Assembly (NCBI RefSeq): GCF_001296045.1
Contig: NZ_LJHS01000002.1
Coordinates: 1 to 64,000 of the forward strand
Length of the DNA: 64,000 nt
Origin: Rhizobium sp. AAP43
GTDB taxonomy: Bacteria; Pseudomonadota; Alphaproteobacteria; Rhizobiales; Rhizobiaceae
Direction: 5' to 3'
The stretch's first letter is position 1, and each line of letters begins with the position of its first letter. The notes below the pieces were generated by a model. The model made no database searches. It was not told the origin of the DNA and was given only the letters and a program-made list of their open reading frames with translations. This document shows, piece by piece, positions 55,285 through 64,000 of this stretch. The translations under genes were made by a program, and so were the position numbers.

Positions 55285-55306
55285 TTGACGTTTGCGTAAA
55301 CGTAAA
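55285..55306 (+). promoter_or_regulatory. Palindromic operator in front of the nitronate-monooxygenase-like gene
   Basis: TTGACGT-N8-ACGTAAA, a 22-bp near-copy of the box 6068-6089 before the acyl-CoA dehydrogenase: arms agree except one base and the inner six bases GCGTAA are the same. It ends 19 bases before the start codon, where a repressor could block transcription or initiation. Confidence 0.5.
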
Positions 55307-55325
55307 CTTCCTGGGAGGTGAAGTG

Positions 55326-56285
55326 ATGGCCTTGCCGCCGATCCTGAAAGACACATTGAGGCTTCCTATCGTCGCCTCGCCACTCTTCATCATATCGCAT
55401 CCGCAACTGACGCTCGCGCAGTGCAAGGCGGGCATTGTGGGCTCCTTCCCGGCCCTCAATGCCCGGCCAGAGGCACAACTCGACGAATGGCTGGCCGAGA
55501 TCACCGAAGAACTCGCATCCCACAATGCGAAGTACCCCGACCGCCCCGCCGCGCCCTTTGCGGTCAATCAGATCGTGCACATGTCGAACAAGCGGCTCGA
55601 GCACGACCTGACGATGTGCGTGAAGTACAAAGTGCCCATCGTCATTTCCTCGCTCGGCGCCGTGCCGGAGGTAAATGCCGCCGTGCATTCCTATGGCGGG
55701 ATCGTGTTGCATGACGTGATCAACAACCGGCATGCCAATTCGGCAATCCGCAAGGGCGCGGACGGGCTGATTGCGGTTGCGACCGGGGCTGGCGGCCATG
55801 CCGGAACGCTCTCACCCTTCGCGCTTGTTCAGGAGATCCGGGAATGGTTCGATGGGCCGCTGCTGCTGGCGGGCGCCATCGCCAATGGCGGTGCCGTGCT
55901 CGCGGCCCAGGCAATGGGGGCCGACATGGCCTATATCGGTTCCCCCTTCATTGCCACCAACGAGGCTCGCGCCTCTGATGCTTACAAGCAGGCAATCGTC
56001 GATGCGCATGCCACTGACATTGTCTATTCGAACTACTTTACCGGCATTCACGGCAATTACCTGAAGCCCTCGATCGTTGCTGCGGGAATGGATCCGGACA
56101 ATCTGCCGGAAGCCGACCCATCGAAAATGGACTTCGACAAGGCAAGCACCGGGGCCAAGGCCTGGAAGGATATCTGGGGCTGCGGCCAGGGCATCGGCGC
56201 CGTGAAGGCGGTTGAGCCGGTTGCCGCTGTCGTCGACCGGCTGGAACGCGAATATATCAGCGCAAAAAAGGCCATTTGCGGCTGA
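55326..56285 (+). CDS. Nitronate monooxygenase family protein (NPD/2-nitropropane dioxygenase-like)
   Basis: FMN-dependent TIM-barrel enzyme of 319 residues. Family segments: PIVASPLFIISHPQLTLAQ, the phosphate-binding GTGAGGHAG-like ATGAGGHAGTLSPF (about 155-168), LLAGAIANGGAVLAAQAMGADMAYIGSPFIAT. Nitronate oxidation is the textbook activity, but many members act on other substrates such as acyl-CoA or enoyl compounds. A GGGAGG ribosome site precedes the ATG. The operator-like box shared with the acyl-CoA dehydrogenase gene suggests a link to acyl-CoA or amino-acid catabolism. Confidence 0.88.
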   Translation: MALPPILKDTLRLPIVASPLFIISHPQLTLAQCKAGIVGSFPALNARPEAQLDEWLAEITEELASHNAKYPDRPAAPFAVNQIVHMSNKRLEHDLTMCVKYKVPIVISSLGAVPEVNAAVHSYGGIVLHDVINNRHANSAIRKGADGLIAVATGAGGHAGTLSPFALVQEIREWFDGPLLLAGAIANGGAVLAAQAMGADMAYIGSPFIATNEARASDAYKQAIVDAHATDIVYSNYFTGIHGNYLKPSIVAAGMDPDNLPEADPSKMDFDKASTGAKAWKDIWGCGQGIGAVKAVEPVAAVVDRLEREYISAKKAICG

Positions 56286-56332
56286 GGCTCGCACTGCTAG
56301 CGTCCCCGCAGAATTCGATTTGCGGGGACCCC

Positions 56333-57394
56333 ATGCGCCACCTGAAACTATCCCTTACGCTCGCCGCCCTCCTAGGGAGCGCTTTTTCCGGCCAAGCAGA
56401 CGACGGAGCCTATAAGGACTTCAAGTCCTGGCAGGTCTCCTGCAGCCAGACCCGCTCCTGCACGATGCGGCAATTCCTCTCCGACAACCCGATATCCGGC
56501 TTCGAACTTCAGCGCAGCGGCAAGCCCGAATCACCCGTGACGCTGGTGATTTCACCCGGCGACAATGCCGTGACCGAAACCGCCGGGGAACCGCAGGCGA
56601 CGATTGCAGTCGACGGGGCAGAACCGCTGGTGCTGAAGGGCGCCTCGGTCGTGGCGGATGCGAGCGCCTATGCGTTCAAACTCAGCGGTGACTTCATCGG
56701 CAACGGGCTCATCGACAGCCTGAAGAACGGCACGATCGCCACCATAACCCTCACGCGGGGCGACAAGAGTGCCAAGGGTGAGCTTCCGCTGGCCGGTGCG
56801 GCCGCGAGCCTCTTGTTCATCGACGAGTATCAAGACCGCATAGGACATGTGGACGCCATGACGGCCAAGGGGGACAAGGCACCCAACCCGCCCCTTCCGG
56901 TCACCGATCTCAAGACGATCGCCGAGCTGCCGGAGGCAATCCGCATCCATTTCGCTGAAGGCGCCGACTGCGCGGATACCGATCCCAGCATGTTCGATGG
57001 CAACGCGCTGTCGCACGCACTCGACGAAGACACGACGATCTATGTCACGCCCTGCGGCATGAGCGGCGCCTACAACATGCCCTATGTCGCCTTCGTCGAT
57101 TCCTTCGACATGATCACGCCCCTTCCCTTCCCCGGCATGGTCGACGGCGCACCCAGCGCCAGCCTCCAGGCATTCAATCTTGCCTATGACTGGGAAAAGA
57201 AGCAGTTTTCATCCTTCTTCAAGGGTCGCGGCGTCGGCGACTGCGGGACCTACAGCCAGTGGCGCATTTCGGAAGGCTCCATGGGGCCGCAGCTTGTTCT
57301 GGTCGAGGAAACCTTCCGCGACTGCCCGGAACAGTTCAGCGAGACCGACGAGATCGATCCTGGCAGCTGGCCGAAGACCTGGCCGCTGAAGTAG
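56333..57394 (+). CDS. DUF1176 domain periplasmic protein
   Basis: Exported protein of 353 residues. A signal peptide spans 1 to about 21 (LTLAALLGSAFSGQA), followed by the DUF1176 region: YKDFKSWQVSCSQTRSCTMRQF, a central AEGADCADTD and a C-terminal YDWEKKQFSSFFKGRGVGDCGTYSQWR. Several paired cysteines probably form disulfides. The family is of unknown function and common in Gram-negatives. It follows the nitronate-monooxygenase-like gene by 47 bases and may share its transcript. Confidence 0.83.
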   Translation: MRHLKLSLTLAALLGSAFSGQADDGAYKDFKSWQVSCSQTRSCTMRQFLSDNPISGFELQRSGKPESPVTLVISPGDNAVTETAGEPQATIAVDGAEPLVLKGASVVADASAYAFKLSGDFIGNGLIDSLKNGTIATITLTRGDKSAKGELPLAGAAASLLFIDEYQDRIGHVDAMTAKGDKAPNPPLPVTDLKTIAELPEAIRIHFAEGADCADTDPSMFDGNALSHALDEDTTIYVTPCGMSGAYNMPYVAFVDSFDMITPLPFPGMVDGAPSASLQAFNLAYDWEKKQFSSFFKGRGVGDCGTYSQWRISEGSMGPQLVLVEETFRDCPEQFSETDEIDPGSWPKTWPLK

Positions 57395-57531
57395 CGCTCC
57401 AAGCGCTGCATAACGGAATGCCTGATGCCGGGGAAATTTTCCCCGGCCATGGAAAACCGGCTTGAAATCGCCCGTCAATCCCTGTATCAGCGCCTCACCA
57501 ATCGCAGCGGGCCATTCGCCCGATTGCCGAT

Positions 57532-57607
57532 GCCGCTTTAGCTCAGGTGGTAGAGCACATCATTCGTAATGATGGGGTCGCAGGTTCGAGTCCTGCAAGC
57601 GGCACCA
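57532..57607 (+). tRNA. tRNA-Thr (CGT)
   Basis: Begins GCCGCTTTAGCTCAGG and ends GCAAGCGGC plus encoded ACCA. Acceptor stem GCCGCTT/AAGCGGC pairs fully; the anticodon arm CATCA-TTCGTAA-TGATG gives anticodon CGT; T-arm GCAGG-TTCGAGT-CCTGC is perfect. A T-run follows the 3' end. The 3' side marks the border to the two atypical large genes, a typical integration position. Bases 57608-57799 after it hold nothing else recognisable. Confidence 0.97.
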
Positions 57608-57799
57608 TTTTTTCTTATAGAATCCAATTGTTTAGATCGCGCGCCGAGTTCTCTCAGACGTGAGTGAGCACCATTTTTCGCGGCGTGCGACCTTATTTCT
57701 ACCGCGACGTAGAAACGATCGGTAACGGAGTGATTTAGAAAACTTGGAACAAGTCGGCTATTACCTTCTCGTACAACAGCATAAATCAGCGGCGACCGA

Positions 57800-59725
57800 T
57801 CACGCTGACTGGACTGAGTTGACGAACGAGGTAAGCGCCGCATCAGCCCTGGAGAGGGTCGCCCAAAGAGCTGGTTCCAAATCGCATAAGACTTCGACTA
57901 ACCCGTGAAGTTGGATCGCTGTAGCTCGGTCCATGTCGCTGAAAGCGAGCTCGGTAATCCAGTCTCCAACAAACTGCCGCCATTCATTCAGATCAGAGAA
58001 CGCATTTGCGGCAATGATGCCAATTCGAAATGACTGGACCATGTCCAGGTCGCTACCCGCCCGCCTTAAAGCGACGCGATTAAGTACGCGGACTTCGCGC
58101 GCAAGATCTTGGCTACGGGTCACGGCGGCGACCAAGGCAAGTCCGCTCAGCATACCGAAGTTCTGACCAGTGCGCGCATTGTCGCGGATTCGGTATTTTG
58201 CAGCCTTGATGCCCTCGGCCGCCTTCTGAGCCAGCTCTGGCAGCGTGCCGAAAACAAGACAAGTATTGACCAACGCGTTAAAGGCTTCAGGATCGGTCGC
58301 ATCAACCGCTACACTGTGCCGGGCCAATGCCTCGAACTCAGGGGGTGCCTCAACCATCCGGTCAAGCCCTCCCTCAATTGGTCCGGGCAGATGGGCGAAG
58401 GGAAACTCTAGCTGTGAGCGAAGACTGCCAGCATCCGAAGACCGGACTAGTGGCTCCAGAGGCGTCCCCTGAATCGCATGGGCATGAAGGTCAGCCGCCC
58501 CAACCAGCCGCCCTGCCAATTCCTGTTTCCATTGCTGTGGTGTTGCGAAGTCAGGTAGCCAGCGTGGCTCCAGCCGCCCATCAATCGAGTTCTGCAGGTA
58601 GAATGGTGTCCCGCGGCCGTTATTCATCCAGTTTGTGGAGTTCCCTGGTGAGATACCTCCCCGCACGAACTCCCTTTCAATCAGGGATGCCTGCGCAATC
58701 GATGCGAGACGACGCCAATAAGGTGGCACGTCCCTGAGATATCCAAGTTGCGCAATAGAGCCATCCACGAAGACGAAGAGATTGGACAGCAGAAGAAGCC
58801 GGCCGTTAGGATCTTCAGGATCGTCGTCCCTGATCTGCTCAGCGATCGACACAAGATATGGCATGAGGAACGGGCTCTCTTTGAGATGCCGCAGGCCCAG
58901 CTCAAACGCTGCGGTCTGTGAAATCCGATCACCACGGTCAGCAGCCCAGGCCGTGACACGTTCCAGTATTGCTAGATCAAAGCCCTCCGGCAGTGAGGGC
59001 ACCAAGCTGGCCTGCGATCCCGCTAGCAACGCTTGACGGAGTCCTTCTTCAGCATTCCATGCTAGCAGCTCCTTGACATGGCTTTTTGCCGAAACTTCAG
59101 CAAATGCGGTCATTGTGGCCGCATCTCCTCGAGCGCCGACGAGACGCTCATAGAAATTCAGCCCCCTCGGCGTGAGCGAGTCTTGTTTCGAGCTTCCCTC
59201 AGCCATTCCTGCACGTATGCCGAGCACGATCTGTGTCGGAGTGCGTTCAAAGTCCTGATGGAAGGTCTCGATATCTTCGAGATCAATTGGGCCAGCCGTA
59301 AGAAGCTCACGCCATCGATCAAGGTCTGCACCAACGGCACGATTCTCATTGAACATCTGCTCTAGCCTGGAGCATCGCGTCGCATCGTCTGCCGCAACAT
59401 ACCACAGGCTGCCAAGCGAGATCCTTTGTTCTCCTTTCGTCAGAGTTGGCTCTCCGGCTTCTGCATCAAAAGCGAGCAGCCATACGTCTCCGACCTCGTC
59501 AGCAACAGTTTCAGGGGTGGACCCTGGGTGAAAAACCCTGCTCACAGCCCTCATTAGCTCGTTCCTGGGGAATGACCCATCGACACCGGCAAAGTTGATT
59601 TTGGCCACAGTGCGTATGCCGTTACGCCCGCGAAATCCGCGATCAAGAATGAGGCGATCTTTGATTGTCTCGGGGAAGTAACTCAGAAGCTCGCGAGCGA
59701 TAGCCTTTCGTTTCTCAGTCGTCAT
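57800..59725 (-). CDS. Unrecognised 641-residue protein paired with the large hydrolase/PIN-like gene
   Basis: Protein of 641 residues; no family recognised. It is soluble with no signal peptide or membrane helix. The first 120 residues look alpha/beta (RELLSYFPETIKDRLILDRGF ... VWLLAFDAEAGEPTLTKGEQ), the rest mostly helical repeats rich in Ala, Leu and Glu. The start at 59725 has an excellent GAGGAGGGG ribosome site, and lies inside the last codons of the upstream gene (11-base overlap), so the pair is translationally coupled. Codon use is less GC-biased than the core genes. No catalytic motif is obvious; it could be a regulator, immunity factor or sensor partner of the large protein. Confidence 0.75.
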   Translation of the reverse strand: MTTEKRKAIARELLSYFPETIKDRLILDRGFRGRNGIRTVAKINFAGVDGSFPRNELMRAVSRVFHPGSTPETVADEVGDVWLLAFDAEAGEPTLTKGEQRISLGSLWYVAADDATRCSRLEQMFNENRAVGADLDRWRELLTAGPIDLEDIETFHQDFERTPTQIVLGIRAGMAEGSSKQDSLTPRGLNFYERLVGARGDAATMTAFAEVSAKSHVKELLAWNAEEGLRQALLAGSQASLVPSLPEGFDLAILERVTAWAADRGDRISQTAAFELGLRHLKESPFLMPYLVSIAEQIRDDDPEDPNGRLLLLSNLFVFVDGSIAQLGYLRDVPPYWRRLASIAQASLIEREFVRGGISPGNSTNWMNNGRGTPFYLQNSIDGRLEPRWLPDFATPQQWKQELAGRLVGAADLHAHAIQGTPLEPLVRSSDAGSLRSQLEFPFAHLPGPIEGGLDRMVEAPPEFEALARHSVAVDATDPEAFNALVNTCLVFGTLPELAQKAAEGIKAAKYRIRDNARTGQNFGMLSGLALVAAVTRSQDLAREVRVLNRVALRRAGSDLDMVQSFRIGIIAANAFSDLNEWRQFVGDWITELAFSDMDRATAIQLHGLVEVLCDLEPALWATLSRADAALTSFVNSVQSA

Positions 59726-62700
59726 CGCCCCTCCTCTGGTCAAACTGTTCGGCAAATGCCTCAATATAGCTTCTGGCCTGTTCGACGAGCGCATCCAGCG
59801 ATGCAGGATCATATGAATGCATCTGATCAATCAGAGTTTCTTCTATCCATGCCGAAAAGCGCCGCATTGACTCGCCGATGTTGGTCAGTGGTATCGACAT
59901 GATGAGCCACGACATCAGCCTGTAGCGGTTTATGATTGTGTCACGGTCAGTGGCTGCGTCGAACCGGTGTGACCAACCCTGCAGATGCAACAGACGCAGG
60001 AGCCAGTCCGAACGCGCCCGCGCCGTTGCGTCATCTATCCCATCGTTCCATTGGGCCCGGACGCCCTCGCGCACCGTCATGAGCAGACTATCGAACCATG
60101 GTTGATCGGCCGGAAGCTGTAGCGAATCCGTCATTCTCAGGCGCTCTATGCTTTCCCGGATCGATTTGAGATGGGCGGTTTCCTGAAGCTGCCCGTTCTG
60201 GATTTGCGCCGCGTCCACGAGACGAAGCAGTTCCGTCAGACGCAGCGGAATCATCTGGAAACCGGCGCGACGTAGTCTGGTCTCTGACTCCGTCCGTTCT
60301 GCAGCGCTAATCGCGGCACCGCGCTCCAGCATATCGAGAAGATCAAGCGTGCAGCCGACTGATACAGATTTACCGTTCGTATCCACGTTGGCGAACTGGT
60401 TCAGCGCACGGTCGTCCACAACGATTAGATCAACCAGAGGGGCCAATCCAAAAACTCCAGCAGTCGGGTGCTCCGCTACGTGCGCGATCTCTTCATCTTG
60501 GTCATCAGCCTCGGGTCCTACTATCACCTTGCCGGATACAATGCCGTCGGCAAGTGTGGCTCTTATGCGTTCTATGTGCTCGATTGTTCCGTTCGCATAG
60601 GCCTCATGACGTATGAGTGCGGCGACGCGCTCCGCGTGGCCACGCGGTATACCGATCTTGAAACCAGCAATGCCGAGTTTTCCGATTAGCCGCAGGTGCT
60701 GCATGGTCGAAATGGCCAGATCGTCGAGCAAGAGCGTGGCGCCTGGCTGTATTGCGGGCGTCTGCTCCCATTGCACTTCGTGAAGGCCGAGGTAGTCCCT
60801 CGCCCTGGCAGCTTCGTCATCTGTCAACTGTCCCTGTGACAGAAGGGCCGTAACCACGTCACCACATGCGCACAGGACGTCGCTATATCCCGCCAGTTCG
60901 GCGTCTTCCTTCATCAGGGAGGCAGGCCGATGTACAGGGCCTGGCCTTACGACCACCTTCTGGATGCACTCTTCATCGATCGTGCGCGCAGTTTCGAGCA
61001 GCGCTGCCAGTTCCTCTCCCACGTCCTCCGTGAGGTCAGGATCTGGTCGACCCAGGACATCAACGATGAAATAAGCATCCTGCGAAAGCAAGTCTCTCAG
61101 CTCACGGGCCCTTCGTACCTGGGAGGGCTGATGGAACTGAGTTCTCTGGTGTTCACGGATCAGCCAGCGCAACGTTGAGTGTGGAATGACCGTCTGCTGG
61201 AACCGTTCGATAACGAGGTCAAGCCGATCAAGGAATGAAAGGACCAGCAGTGACGACGCTTCCAAGGCTATCCTAGTCTGATCTACTGCGCCTCGCACGC
61301 TAGCTTGGGGCACAACGCTAGCCAGAACCGGGTTAGGAGCAATGGAAGCAGCTGCCCTGCCGCTAAACGTCAGGAACAGACTGCGTCTCCTGGGATCAGC
61401 CTCGTCAAGACTGGCGAGGGCCGGTGTCAGCAACATGCTGATGGTGGTACGATTCAGTCGCATCGCCGCAACAAATAACGGCATCTGACCCCTAGACAAC
61501 TGGTCCCAAGTCTCGCTTTCGTGGCGTTCCCAGTCAGGCCGCATATTCATGAGATCGTCGAAGGACATACGCTGCAGGGGAGCACCTCCCCCTCCATCAG
61601 ATGCCTCGATCGCAGTTTTCAACCAGCCGCCGACCGCCTCGTCTTCTTCCCACCCATTCGAAACCGCAGCGTGATAAGCCGCCACGAGGATGGCAGCATC
61701 AGTTGGACTCTTCGCGACAGCCTCCCGGATTAGTTCCCGCGTCCTTGGGGAGCCAAAGATAGCACCGATTTGACCCGCCTCCAGGAGGTCAAGGGCAGAA
61801 CGATCAGCCCTGCTGTTCCAGACACGCTCAACAAGGGGCGCGAGTGAACCCCAATCGCCAGAAGTGATAGCCACATTGATCTGCAGAGCGCGGTCGTTGG
61901 GATTATCTCGTTTTGCTAGCAGTGGAGCAAGTGCTTCCCGCGCGCGCACTAATTGACCTAGGCGGAACAGCGACCAAGCATAGATCTGGCGCAAATGGTC
62001 CGACCGATCGAGAAAATCACTATAGTCCTCAAAAAAACTGACCACTCCTGACCAGTCCCTGCTCTCGTGAGCGGCTCGGGCATACACGGATGCACTTTTA
62101 AAGTCGTTCAAACGATCGAAAAGTAGGCGAGCATATTGGGTGAGGCGAACCCAGTCCTTGCGTTCCTGAAGACGGCCAACGAGTGTGATCAGATCATCGA
62201 GCGCAGCGCTCGATCGGAACTGCTCTTCAGCTGCAGAGATCGTATCTTCGCCTCGCATTTCTGCCAAAGCGCCATCGAGTTTCTGGAGCTCCTCTTCAGT
62301 CGCCGTTCCGCTGGTACGAAGGTCAGTCAACTTCGCCTGTGCTTCCGGCTGCCGGTCAGCCTGTGCAAGTGCCCTTATCTCGAACGATGACACAGCCGTA
62401 CTGCCGATAAGTGACGACAGTTTATCTCGGTTGGCGCCGATGTATCCCGCGAGCGCCCCCGGATCATCGTCCTGAAGTGTGAGGACGAAGCGTGCAATGA
62501 GAGCGTCGTTAACGTCCGGCCCGCCTTTCGCCTCGAAAGCGTTAATTGCACGATCTACAGCGGTACGGTCCAATTGCAGGCCAAACTGCATAGCCATTGG
62601 CACGCGATGGACCATGTCACGGGGGTCCGCCATGCTGCGAACCAAGCGCTCCCGTGCGGCAACCGCTTCTGCAGGATCCCGCAACGCGAGCCACAGCGCA

Positions 62701-64000
62701 AAGTCATCCGCATTCTGCCGCGCGGCATCGCATCCCAAGTCATCCGCCGCGCGGGATAACGCCGCGAAATTTTCGCGCGCGCTACGCAGGTGTTCAAGTG
62801 ATGCAGCGTCCTCCCACAAAGGGAACTGTGCCCAGTCAAGAGGCGTGTGCTCGACCAATACTTTCCGCATCTCGAATGGAACTGCTGCGAGAAGGTGCGA
62901 CATGCCAATCGAGTGGTAAAGTATTGGAGAATGCTCCATATCGGCCAGCGCTAACCGCGAAGTCGCATCAACCGCCTGATCGACCTCACAGTCTGCAATC
63001 AGACGCGCAATCGTAATGAACTTGCCATCGCCATCTAGAGTCTCGAACGCAGGGCCGCGATCTTTAATCCATAACACGGCGTCACGCGGAGAGAGACCAT
63101 TAAGGGCAATCATCAATCTGGCTGTCTGACCGAGTGGCGTGCTGATAGCGGAAATCAAGTCGAGTGCGCCATCCTTGTCGCCGCGGGCTGCTGCAATAAA
63201 CGCACAAGCAATTTTGATCTCATCGCCGGTTCCCAGACGACGGGCCTCTTCGACGAGTCTCCCCGCCTCATCTGGATCGTCGGAAGAAAGCAGACGGGCG
63301 CACCATGCGAGCACGTTGGACTTTGTCGCGTTGGAGGCATCGAGTAACTCGCCCTCCAGGATGTCACGAGCAATCTGGCTTGCGTCAGCTTTTGTATCGG
63401 CGCCTATGAAATAGCGCGATCTCCGCATGCGTAGAACCCGGTCAGAGGCGTTCCGATCAATGATTGGATTGACCACACCGCGTATCGGCCCAACGACATT
63501 GCGACGCAAGAGCTCCTGCACTCCATCGCTGACTTCATCGAGTTTTTGCGATTGTGCAACCCGCGGGTGGTCAGTAAGCCGAGGTCGCTGAACGAATTCC
63601 TTCAGGTGGACATACACGTCTGCATCACGGTCGGCGGGCGCCGAGATGCTGAAGTGGTCGGCGTCGATTGGAATGAATCTAGATGGCGACGGCAGCCCAA
63701 GATCGGAGCTGTCTGGATGAACCACCTGCCCCCAGAACGTCCTTTGCGTTTCGCCGAACCCGAGAACATCAAGACTGTTCGCCGTAGCGTAGTCCCTAAA
63801 CCAGCTATTAAGGGACGCCAGATGTGGATCGTTTCGCCCCAAGCCGGACGTTGCGGCAGTTGGCCTGATAACAAGGGCGGCCTTGTTGGCAACCGAGGAC
63901 ATCCAAGAACCCTGATGGGGCGTGGCGATGAACGCAATTTTTCTGACACGGCTTTCGAAGCTTGCGGCAGCGGGATCGGCGGAAGCCCGCCCCTCTGCAA
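59715..64000 (-). CDS. Large multidomain protein: alpha/beta-hydrolase remnant, helical repeats, PIN-like C-terminus (5' end outside window)
   Basis: The frame is open to the right edge, so the N-terminus is missing; 1,427 residues are visible. Numbered from the internal Met at 63902, the upstream part KIAFIATPHQGSW and downstream LGFGETQRTFWGQVVHPDSSD and IPIDADHFSIS (H83 as catalytic histidine) match a SERAC1-like alpha/beta-hydrolase; the serine elbow lies outside. Residues about 170-1000 are TPR-like helical repeats. The C-terminal part carries acidic pairs LLLDDLA (D1060-D1061) and VVDDRALNQF (D1163-D1164), then GCTLDLLDMLE, resembling PIN-type nuclease folds. No NTPase motif was seen. 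It overlaps the next gene by 11 bases. A conflict-system role is inference. Confidence 0.75.
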   Translation of the reverse strand, partial: AEGRASADPAAASFESRVRKIAFIATPHQGSWMSSVANKAALVIRPTAATSGLGRNDPHLASLNSWFRDYATANSLDVLGFGETQRTFWGQVVHPDSSDLGLPSPSRFIPIDADHFSISAPADRDADVYVHLKEFVQRPRLTDHPRVAQSQKLDEVSDGVQELLRRNVVGPIRGVVNPIIDRNASDRVLRMRRSRYFIGADTKADASQIARDILEGELLDASNATKSNVLAWCARLLSSDDPDEAGRLVEEARRLGTGDEIKIACAFIAAARGDKDGALDLISAISTPLGQTARLMIALNGLSPRDAVLWIKDRGPAFETLDGDGKFITIARLIADCEVDQAVDATSRLALADMEHSPILYHSIGMSHLLAAVPFEMRKVLVEHTPLDWAQFPLWEDAASLEHLRSARENFAALSRAADDLGCDAARQNADDFALWLALRDPAEAVAARERLVRSMADPRDMVHRVPMAMQFGLQLDRTAVDRAINAFEAKGGPDVNDALIARFVLTLQDDDPGALAGYIGANRDKLSSLIGSTAVSSFEIRALAQADRQPEAQAKLTDLRTSGTATEEELQKLDGALAEMRGEDTISAAEEQFRSSAALDDLITLVGRLQERKDWVRLTQYARLLFDRLNDFKSASVYARAAHESRDWSGVVSFFEDYSDFLDRSDHLRQIYAWSLFRLGQLVRAREALAPLLAKRDNPNDRALQINVAITSGDWGSLAPLVERVWNSRADRSALDLLEAGQIGAIFGSPRTRELIREAVAKSPTDAAILVAAYHAAVSNGWEEDEAVGGWLKTAIEASDGGGGAPLQRMSFDDLMNMRPDWERHESETWDQLSRGQMPLFVAAMRLNRTTISMLLTPALASLDEADPRRRSLFLTFSGRAAASIAPNPVLASVVPQASVRGAVDQTRIALEASSLLVLSFLDRLDLVIERFQQTVIPHSTLRWLIREHQRTQFHQPSQVRRARELRDLLSQDAYFIVDVLGRPDPDLTEDVGEELAALLETARTIDEECIQKVVVRPGPVHRPASLMKEDAELAGYSDVLCACGDVVTALLSQGQLTDDEAARARDYLGLHEVQWEQTPAIQPGATLLLDDLAISTMQHLRLIGKLGIAGFKIGIPRGHAERVAALIRHEAYANGTIEHIERIRATLADGIVSGKVIVGPEADDQDEEIAHVAEHPTAGVFGLAPLVDLIVVDDRALNQFANVDTNGKSVSVGCTLDLLDMLERGAAISAAERTESETRLRRAGFQMIPLRLTELLRLVDAAQIQNGQLQETAHLKSIRESIERLRMTDSLQLPADQPWFDSLLMTVREGVRAQWNDGIDDATARARSDWLLRLLHLQGWSHRFDAATDRDTIINRYRLMSWLIMSIPLTNIGESMRRFSAWIEETLIDQMHSYDPASLDALVEQARSYIEAFAEQFDQRRGDDD

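Noticed and set aside
1..64000. CRISPR array, rRNA operon, insertion sequence or prophage
   Set aside because: No regularly spaced repeats, rRNA sequence, transposase, integrase or phage structural gene was seen. The tRNA-Thr region is only suspected to be an island border because the right part is cut off.

Overview
The window looks like a 64 kb piece of the chromosome of an alphaproteobacterium in the Rhizobiaceae (Rhizobium/Agrobacterium/Sinorhizobium type). Grounds: high-GC coding with rhizobial gene content; a GcrA cell-cycle regulator and a PodJ-type polarity protein; a SAM-II riboswitch in front of metZ; the gene order phoR-pstS-pstC-pstA-pstB-phoU-phoB; and the short palindromic intergenic repeats common in this family. 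Genus assignment is inference. Almost everything before about 57.5 kb reads as vertically inherited core genome.

Layout. 0-6 kb: a leftward fatty-acid beta-oxidation cluster (acyl-CoA dehydrogenase, thiolase, FadJ-type bifunctional enzyme) whose spacers are filled with palindromic repeats. 6.4-10.3 kb: podJ, diverging from it. 10.5-31.6 kb: many small housekeeping or accessory units: a TSUP exporter plus partner, a divergent HxlR regulator/RibD-like reductase pair, PdeM plus an Lhr-type helicase, a CPBP protease plus YitT membrane protein, a TPR methyltransferase, a compact DUF6460-CAP-MATE run, DUF952-pyrD, a LuxR-type response regulator, an S24 self-cleaving-type repressor plus a nuclease, TerB, a solute-binding protein, a processive-type glycosyltransferase, and a fused VOC-hydrolase diverging from an FMN reductase (a plausible quinone-detoxification pair). 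31.6-32.6 kb: an AT-richer orphan gene beside tRNA-Gly. 32.7-36.8 kb: dCTP deaminase, metZ under a SAM-II riboswitch, apaG and a MYG1-like hydrolase. 36.9-44 kb: a SulP transporter with a structured leader, a GGDEF-EAL protein, hslO, argF and argD.

44-54 kb: gcrA, preceded by an unusual cluster of GANTC (CcrM) sites and a CtrA-like box, then the complete phosphate regulon phoB-phoU-pstB-pstA-pstC-pstS-phoR (leftward) with a three-repeat Pho box, and ppk2 (polyphosphate kinase) diverging from phoR. Together these sense, import and store phosphate. 54-57.5 kb: a conserved single-pass membrane protein, a nitronate-monooxygenase-like enzyme with an operator resembling the one before the acyl-CoA dehydrogenase, and a DUF1176 protein.

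57.5-64 kb: a tRNA-Thr followed by two large overlapping leftward genes unlike the rest: one encodes at least 1,427 residues (alpha/beta-hydrolase remnant, long helical-repeat middle, PIN-like C-terminal part; its start lies outside the window), the other an unrecognised 641-residue protein. Their position at a tRNA 3' end, domain make-up and coupled translation suggest a horizontally acquired conflict or defence module. It is the best candidate for an undescribed system here, but only part of it is visible.
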